From Ampelocalamus luodianensis (lineage: Eukaryota > Streptophyta > Magnoliopsida > Poales > Poaceae), in NCBI GenBank assembly GCA_036346255.1, contig CM070617.1, forward strand, positions 23,611,080 to 23,675,079: a stretch of 64,000 nucleotides of DNA. Reading direction: 5' to 3'. The translations under genes were made by a program, and so were the position numbers. Below, one piece after another: positions 59,392 through 64,000 of this stretch (positions within the stretch are counted from its first letter, which is position 1; each line of letters starts with the position of its first letter). The notes beneath the pieces were generated by a model that was not told the DNA's origin, made no database searches, and saw only the letters and a list, made by a program, of their open reading frames with translations.

Positions 59392-60593
59392 ATGATTCAC
59401 TTCCTTATCCTCATAGTGAGTCGTTGTCTCGTCCCTTTTGATCTTATTCATTCGGATGTTTGGGGTCCGCTCCTTCGTTTGAAAGGGTCATCGATATTAT
59501 ATCATTTTATAGATGATTTTTCTCGTCACACTTGGATATATTTCATGTCTTCTCGTAGTGAGGTCTTATCTATCTATAAACAATTTGCCACTATGGTCCA
59601 TACACGCTTCTCCACCCCTATTCGTGTCTTTGCGGCGACTCATTGGCGAGTACTTCTCTCGTTACCTGCGCAACTTCCTTATTGAGCAGGGTACTCTCGC
59701 CCAGTTCTATTGTCCTGGTGCTCATGCTCAGAATGGTGTCGCTGAGCGCAAGCATCGTCATCTCCTTGAGACGGCTCGTGCGATGATTGCCGCTCTATTC
59801 CACCTCACTTTTGGGCCGAGGTCGTTTCCATCGCCACCTATCTCGTTAACATCCACCCTCTTACGCTCTTCGGTGCGATTCTGTTGAGCGCCTTTGTGGT
59901 CTTCTTCGTGACTACTCGCCCTTCGTCTGCTTGGTCGCGTTTGCTATGTTCTCCTCGCCTCGAGAACGTACCAAACTAATCGCCATCTGTTGAGTGTGTC
60001 TTTACGGGATACAATCACGAGCACAAGGGATATCGGTCTTTGGGATCCCGTTGGTCGACGGATCGGATTTCGGGATGTGACTTTCGACGAGTCTCGCCCC
60101 TTCTACCCACGCCCTACCTCTCCTTCGGGCCGGCTTCCTCTGTGGAGTTTCGTCCTTTGACCTTTCCGGATACACCTATATCCGCCTTACCCTCATCCAC
60201 CCGTCCCACCGAGTCTCCACATATTCCTCCCGTGGCCTCTCCGCCGTTGTCGCCGCCGATTCGTCTCCTGCGGCTCCTCGGGCTCCTCCCACTACACTCG
60301 TCTACACTCGTCGACCTCGCTTTGAGGATCTTCCGATGAGCCATCTTCTCCGATGTTCTATCTTCTCATGATGATCCATCTTCCCGATGGGTTATCTTCT
60401 CCTCGCTACGCCTCCGCAATCGCTTGATCGATTCGGCCTCACCTCGTTCGGTTTTTCTCGTGCGGCTACTCTTGAGCTCGTCTCCTATCGGGATCTTTAT
60501 TACTCATCCCGAGTGGCGGCATGCTATGGCAGACAGATTGCGCCTCAGCGCATCGGTACTTGGGATCTTGTTCCTTTCCATCTCACTCGTCGA
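59392..60593 (+). pseudogene. copia-3 integrase and linker fragments
   Basis: Integrase Asp in FDLIHSDVWGP (59435-59470), HFIDDFSRHTWIYFM, then after a frameshift YFSRYLRNFLIEQGTL and NGVAERKHRHLLETAR with the catalytic Glu (59735-59780). A linker with Pro/Ser-rich sequence (60040-60340) leads to the conserved GTWDLVPF at 60557-60580, where the frame runs into the reversed gag insert. Several frameshifts. Confidence 0.8.
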
Positions 60594-61283
60594 TGAGGAC
60601 AAAGCGGCCGGCGTTGTCGTCGTACCATTGAGTGTAGGCGGTCAGACGATCCTTGTAGAAGTCCAGAGCCTCCTGGTAGGCAGAGATAGCCTCATCATCA
60701 GCAAGGCGAGCGGTCTCAGCAGCAGCCTTGTCGGCTGTTGGGGGCAAAGCAACAGGCGTAGGCTCCGTCGGAGGTGTAGGGCAAGGCGGACATGTAACAT
60801 CGCCAGAGAGGACGCCCCATAGACGAAGACCACGCATGTGGATGCGCATGTGAGACACGAAGTCGGTGTAGTTAACACCATCGAAGATCACCGGGCAACG
60901 AGGGAGGGAAACGGTGCCCATTGGTAGGCGGCGCTGGACGGCGCGGCGACCAGGACAACGAAATCTAACAGGCGGCGCTGGACGGCGCGGCGGTTAGAAC
61001 CACGTTTTTTTTTGCTTTCTCCTTTTTCTTAACGGGCCGGCTGAAAAAGCTCAGCCCGCAACACACGCACGGGAACCCTAGTTCTCGTGCTGCCTCCCAT
61101 GTGGTCAAGCGGCGGCGGCGGTGCCGACGAGATCGGGAAGGCGACGGCGAAGGGAGACCGGGTGACAGCCGCGGGTGACTGCGACGGGAGCCCGGGTGAC
61201 GGCCTCGGGACGCCGGCGGAAGAAGCTCGCGCGGGCTCGGGCTTTAGGCGACAAGATCGCCAGCAGCCGAGCACCGGCGGCAC
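60594..61283 (-). mobile_element. Reversed copia gag/leader fragment inside copia-3
   Basis: On the minus strand 60583-60921 encodes a copia gag N-terminus: CPVIFDGVNYTDFVSHMRIH and LWGVLSGDV, with a Lys/Ala-rich continuation. It is in opposite orientation to copia-3 pol. On each side copia-3 coding resumes: GTWDLVPF before 60593 and KVYKIKTRSDG from 61287. A 20-odd-bp GC-rich unit (GGCGGCGCTGGACGGCGCGG) occurs twice at about 60928 and 60971. It probably came in by a second insertion or template switch. Confidence 0.65.
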
Positions 61284-62655
61284 GTGATGAAGGTCTATAA
61301 GATTAAGACTCGCTCTGATGGCTCTCTTGAGCGCTATAAGGCGCGTCTTGTTGCTCGTGGCTTCCAGCAGGAGCATGGTCGTGACTACGATGAGACTTTT
61401 GCTCCTGTGGCTCACATGACCACTGTCCGCACTCTTCTTGCGGTGGCGTCTGTTCGCCACTGGTCTGTTTCTCAGCTTGATGTCAAGAATGTCTTTCTCA
61501 ATGGCGAGTTGCGTGAGGAGGTCTACATGCTTCCGCCACCGGGTATTCATTCCTCGAGGGCATGGTGCGCCGTCTTCGCCGTTCTCTCTATGGCCTTAAG
61601 CAAGCCCTCGTGCTTGGTTTGAGCGCTTCTCCTCGTGGTCACCGCTGCTGGCTTTTCACTAGTGATCATGATCCTGCGCTCTTTGTCCACACTTCGCCTC
61701 GTGGTCGGACTCTTCTTCTTACGTATGTTGATGACATGATCATTACCGCGATGATTCTCGAGTACATTGCCTTTGTCAAGGCTCGTCTTAGTGGCGCTTA
61801 TGTCGGATCTTGGTCCTCTTCGTTACTTCCTTGGGATTGAGGTTACTTCCACCCGCATGGTTTCCTTATGTCCCAAGAGAAGTATATTCGAGATCTTCTT
61901 GATCGTGTCTCTCTCATCGATCAACAGATCGTTGAGACTCCCATGGAGCTCAATATTCACCTCAAACTCTCGATGGCGAGCCTCTTTACGATCCGACTCG
62001 CTATCGTCATCTTGTTGGGAGTCTTGTCTATCTTGTCATTACTCGTCCGATATCACTTATCCGATCCATATTACGAGTCGATTCAGTATCCGCTCCCACT
62101 CGTGTCCCTCTGATCACCTTCTTGAGTTCTGCGATACCTTCGTGGAACTATCTCTCGTTGTCTTTTCTTTCCAAACTCCACTCGTTCTGACTTGGCTTAT
62201 TCGGATGCTACTTGGGCGGCGATCCTCCGATCGCGGTCTATCTCTCGCCATCTTGTGTTTTCTTGGTGGTTCTCTCATTGCTTGGAAGGCGAAGAAACAG
62301 ATCGCAGTGTCCTTCGAGTCGCAGAGGCCGAGTTGCGCGCTATGGCTCTCTTGACAGCAGAGATTACTTGGCTACGGTGGTTACTTGAGGATTTTGGTGT
62401 TTCTGTCACTACACCGACTCCTCTCTTGTCCGACAGTACAGGTGCTATCAGTATTGTCCGAGACCCTGTGAAGCATGAGCTTACCAAACATATTGGTGTT
62501 GATGCTTCCTTATGCGGTCTTGTGTGCATGACCAGGTGATTGTTCTTCAGTATGTGCCTTCAGAGCTTCAGATAGCGGATTTCTTTACGAAGGCCCAGAC
62601 TCGCGCACAGCACGGTTTCTACCTCTCCAAGCTCAGTGTTGTTGATCCACCATGA
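61284..62655 (+). pseudogene. copia-3 reverse transcriptase and RNase H, frameshifted
   Basis: Reverse transcriptase starts KVYKIKTRSDGSLERYKARL, with SQLDVKNVFLNGELREEVYM, the active-site box LLLTYVDDMIITA (about 61717), DLGPLRYFLGIEV, then RNase H pieces in other frames (MAYSDATWAA, VAEAELRAMALLTAEITWLR, KHELTKHIGVDAS). The tail DFFTKAQTR ends near 62652 before the purine tract. At least four frame changes. Confidence 0.82.
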
Positions 62656-62669
62656 GTTTGAGGGGGGGG

Positions 62670-62800
62670 TGTTAGAGATGTATATGTATAGTTTGTAATT
62701 CCCCATTGTTATAAGGGGTTCTTTGCATATTCACCGCATGTACCTGTGTATATATACTGGCTCATTGGCCTCATATTGAATACAAGCCCTATTCATAACA
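62670..62800 (+). repeat. 3' LTR of copia-3 (131 bp)
   Basis: Follows an uninterrupted run of eight G in the purine tract; pairs with 58854-58984. Confidence 0.93.
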
Positions 62801-62805
62801 GATGC

Positions 62806-63980
62806 CACTGCGCAAAAACGCCAGAGGTGGTGGCAGCAGTGGCGGTGGAAGTAGTTGTAGAGGTGATAGGAGCAATTGAAGTGGACGGAAGGTGGAGGCG
62901 ATCAAGGATGTAGAGATCCTGACGATCCCTACGGCGCTGGCCAGTCCCAAGTACCGTCCCTGTCTGTCGATCCTGGATGAAACAGGTATGAGAGTCAAAA
63001 CAAACCCTACAGCCAAGATCGGTGAGCTGACCCACCGAGAGAAGCTGCATGGTGAGCTGGGGAACATGGGAAACAGCTAGAACACAAAAGTCAGTGGACA
63101 AAAGAGTGCCCTGACAGCTGACAGACAGAGGAGTACCGTCAGCTGTCTGAACAGAGATAGGAAAAATAGGAGGTCCTACTGAAGTGAGAGATGTGGAGTC
63201 CGGTGTCATGTGGAAAGAGGCACCAGAATCCAGAACCCAAGAAGTACCTGGAGGAGATGTCTGAGCTAGACTGGCAAAACCTGCTGAGTTGTGAGAGAGC
63301 TGCTGAAGTAGAGCCTAGCGTAATCGCCAAGCAGTCACCTCGCCGAGAAGGTCTGGACGTGATGGTCCGCCCTCCGTCGAGGAGTTAGGGCCTCCTCGCC
63401 CCTTCGATCGCCCACACGCTTTGTTTTGCTTTTTGCGCACCGCACAACGCCGGTAGTCATGCCCGGTTCTTGTAATAATTGCACCAACCCCGTTGGGGCA
63501 AAACAGAGCGTAAATGCATAACCGAGAAGATCCTGTAGTCGAGCGGCCGGCGGTGTAGTCGAAGAAGAAGGGTAGCAAGCACGCTTGGAACAAACGTGAT
63601 GCTAACTCGCGCGAAGCTCCTCAAGACGGCGTCGAAAGAGCCTCGGAATCGCTTGGTCGTGGTGGCGGCTCGATGAGTTGAGCCCCGCGAGTGCTCAAAC
63701 TTTGGCGAAGATTTGCAGACGAAGTCATAAAGGCGAAGGCGATCACGATCCGCCTTCTGCACTTTATGACACTCTCGGCAGAGCGGAGAAGCGAGCTCAT
63801 CCAGCTGGCGCCAGAGACTGGCCAGGGCTCGGAAGAAGTCGTCGACAGAGGAGTCCTCCTGGCGAAGCGTCTCCAACTCACGCTGGAGCGAAAAGAACTG
63901 AGCATCGCTGCTCTGCTGGTATCGCTCGCGCAAGTACTCCTAGATCTGACGAGTGGCACGCAGACCAACAATGTCTGGCT
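62806..63980 (-). pseudogene. copia-2 gag, protease and pre-integrase region
   Basis: From right to left: gag (LRQEDSSVDDFFRALASLW; CRECHKVQKADRDRLRLYDF, 63457-63933), a damaged CCHC knuckle (GHDYRRC near 63450, with the leading CxxC half frameshifted), protease site DSGAS near 63225 followed by FHMTPDSTSL, then SVGQLTDLGCRVCF and a linker ending SGVFAQWH at the copia-3 insertion. The gag N-terminus is outside the window. Confidence 0.8.
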
Positions 63981-64000
63981 GAATAGAGTCGTCGACGCTG

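Larger units (their letters stand above)
58854..62800 (+). mobile_element. Ty1/copia element, copia-3, nested in copia-2
   Basis: Two 131-bp LTRs (58854-58984 and 62670-62800), near-identical by eye, start TGTTAGAGATG and end TTCATAACA. The primer-binding site TGGTATCAGAGC lies at 58985-58996 and a purine tract at 62653-62669. A perfect 5-bp duplication GATGC flanks it (58849-58853 and 62801-62805), and the copia-2 frame reads on either side (SGVFAQWH joined to HRLGHLCGYRL). gag and protease are largely missing; integrase, reverse transcriptase and RNase H pieces remain, with a reversed gag fragment inside. Confidence 0.94.
56005..64000 (-). mobile_element. Ty1/copia element, copia-2, split by copia-3 and running off the right edge
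   Basis: The 3' LTR is 56005-56120 (TGTTAGAAT...TTCATAACA on the minus strand), preceded by a purine tract (56121-56135). Internal parts read right to left. gag with LRQEDSSVDDFFRALASLW is at 63600-63933. Protease with a DSGAS site is near 63225, followed by the GAG-pre-integrase region (62793-63209). Copia-3 interrupts at 58854-62800, then integrase (58300-58834), linker, reverse transcriptase with LLLYVDDMLITG (56886-57371) and RNase H (56385-56834) to DFFTKPQT (56138-56326). Several frameshifts and stops. The 5' LTR is outside the window. Confidence 0.9.

Overview
This window looks like nuclear DNA of a grass (Poaceae), probably Oryza or a close relative. I infer this from spliced genes with GT-AG introns, GC-rich first exons, and dense nested plant transposons: Ty1/copia and Ty3/gypsy LTR elements, L1-type LINEs, hAT, Mutator-like, Tourist/PIF-like and foldback elements. 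Species cannot be fixed from the sequence. I saw no prokaryotic genes and no CRISPR.

Host genes, left to right. (1) The 5' three exons of a Golgi-type UDP-glucuronate decarboxylase (UXS), minus strand, with an apparent AT-AC U12-type intron; the rest of the gene lies off the left edge or is lost. (2) Two tandem copies of a serine hydrolase of the monoacylglycerol lipase/caffeoyl-shikimate-esterase-like family, minus strand. The copy at 18828-20603 assembles into an intact 309-residue protein; the copy at 4517-6367 has an in-frame stop and a lost splice donor. (3) An intact four-exon ankyrin-repeat/PGG membrane protein (ITN1/ACD6-like), plus strand, 554 residues, at 40757-44130. (4) An intact single-exon membrane-associated kinase regulator (MAKR-like), minus strand, 52275-53357. 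Broken host gene pieces are a pectate lyase (25410-27370), an RRM RNA-binding protein (34605-36000), captured SUVH and BED-zinc-finger fragments (25678-26400), and an unidentified terminal exon (23705-23986).

Mobile layer. 6440-18290 is a nest of LINEs and a copia element lying between the hydrolase copies: LINE-1 sits inside LINE-2 with a 12-bp target duplication, and a truncated copia element interrupts LINE-2. A hAT remnant at 24111-24948 has a perfect 8-bp target duplication. 25475-26560 is an insertion splitting the pectate lyase and carrying host gene fragments. 28229-39670 looks like one large PIF/Tourist-type unit (TAA duplications, about 230-bp inverted ends) holding an RRM pseudogene, a foldback repeat and a 5.9-kb gypsy chromovirus. 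46579-50698 is a Mutator-like element with a decayed MuDR-type transposase and a 10-bp target duplication. 55684-55801 is a tiny polyA retroposon with a 12-bp duplication. 56005-64000 is a minus-strand copia element split by a second, plus-strand copia element (58854-62800, target duplication GATGC).

The genes do not form a pathway. The main story is gene duplication and decay in a transposon-rich interval, with several transposons carrying pieces of host genes. I did not find a clearly new biological system; the best leads are the U12 intron, the gene-fragment-carrying transposons and the asymmetric fate of the hydrolase pair.
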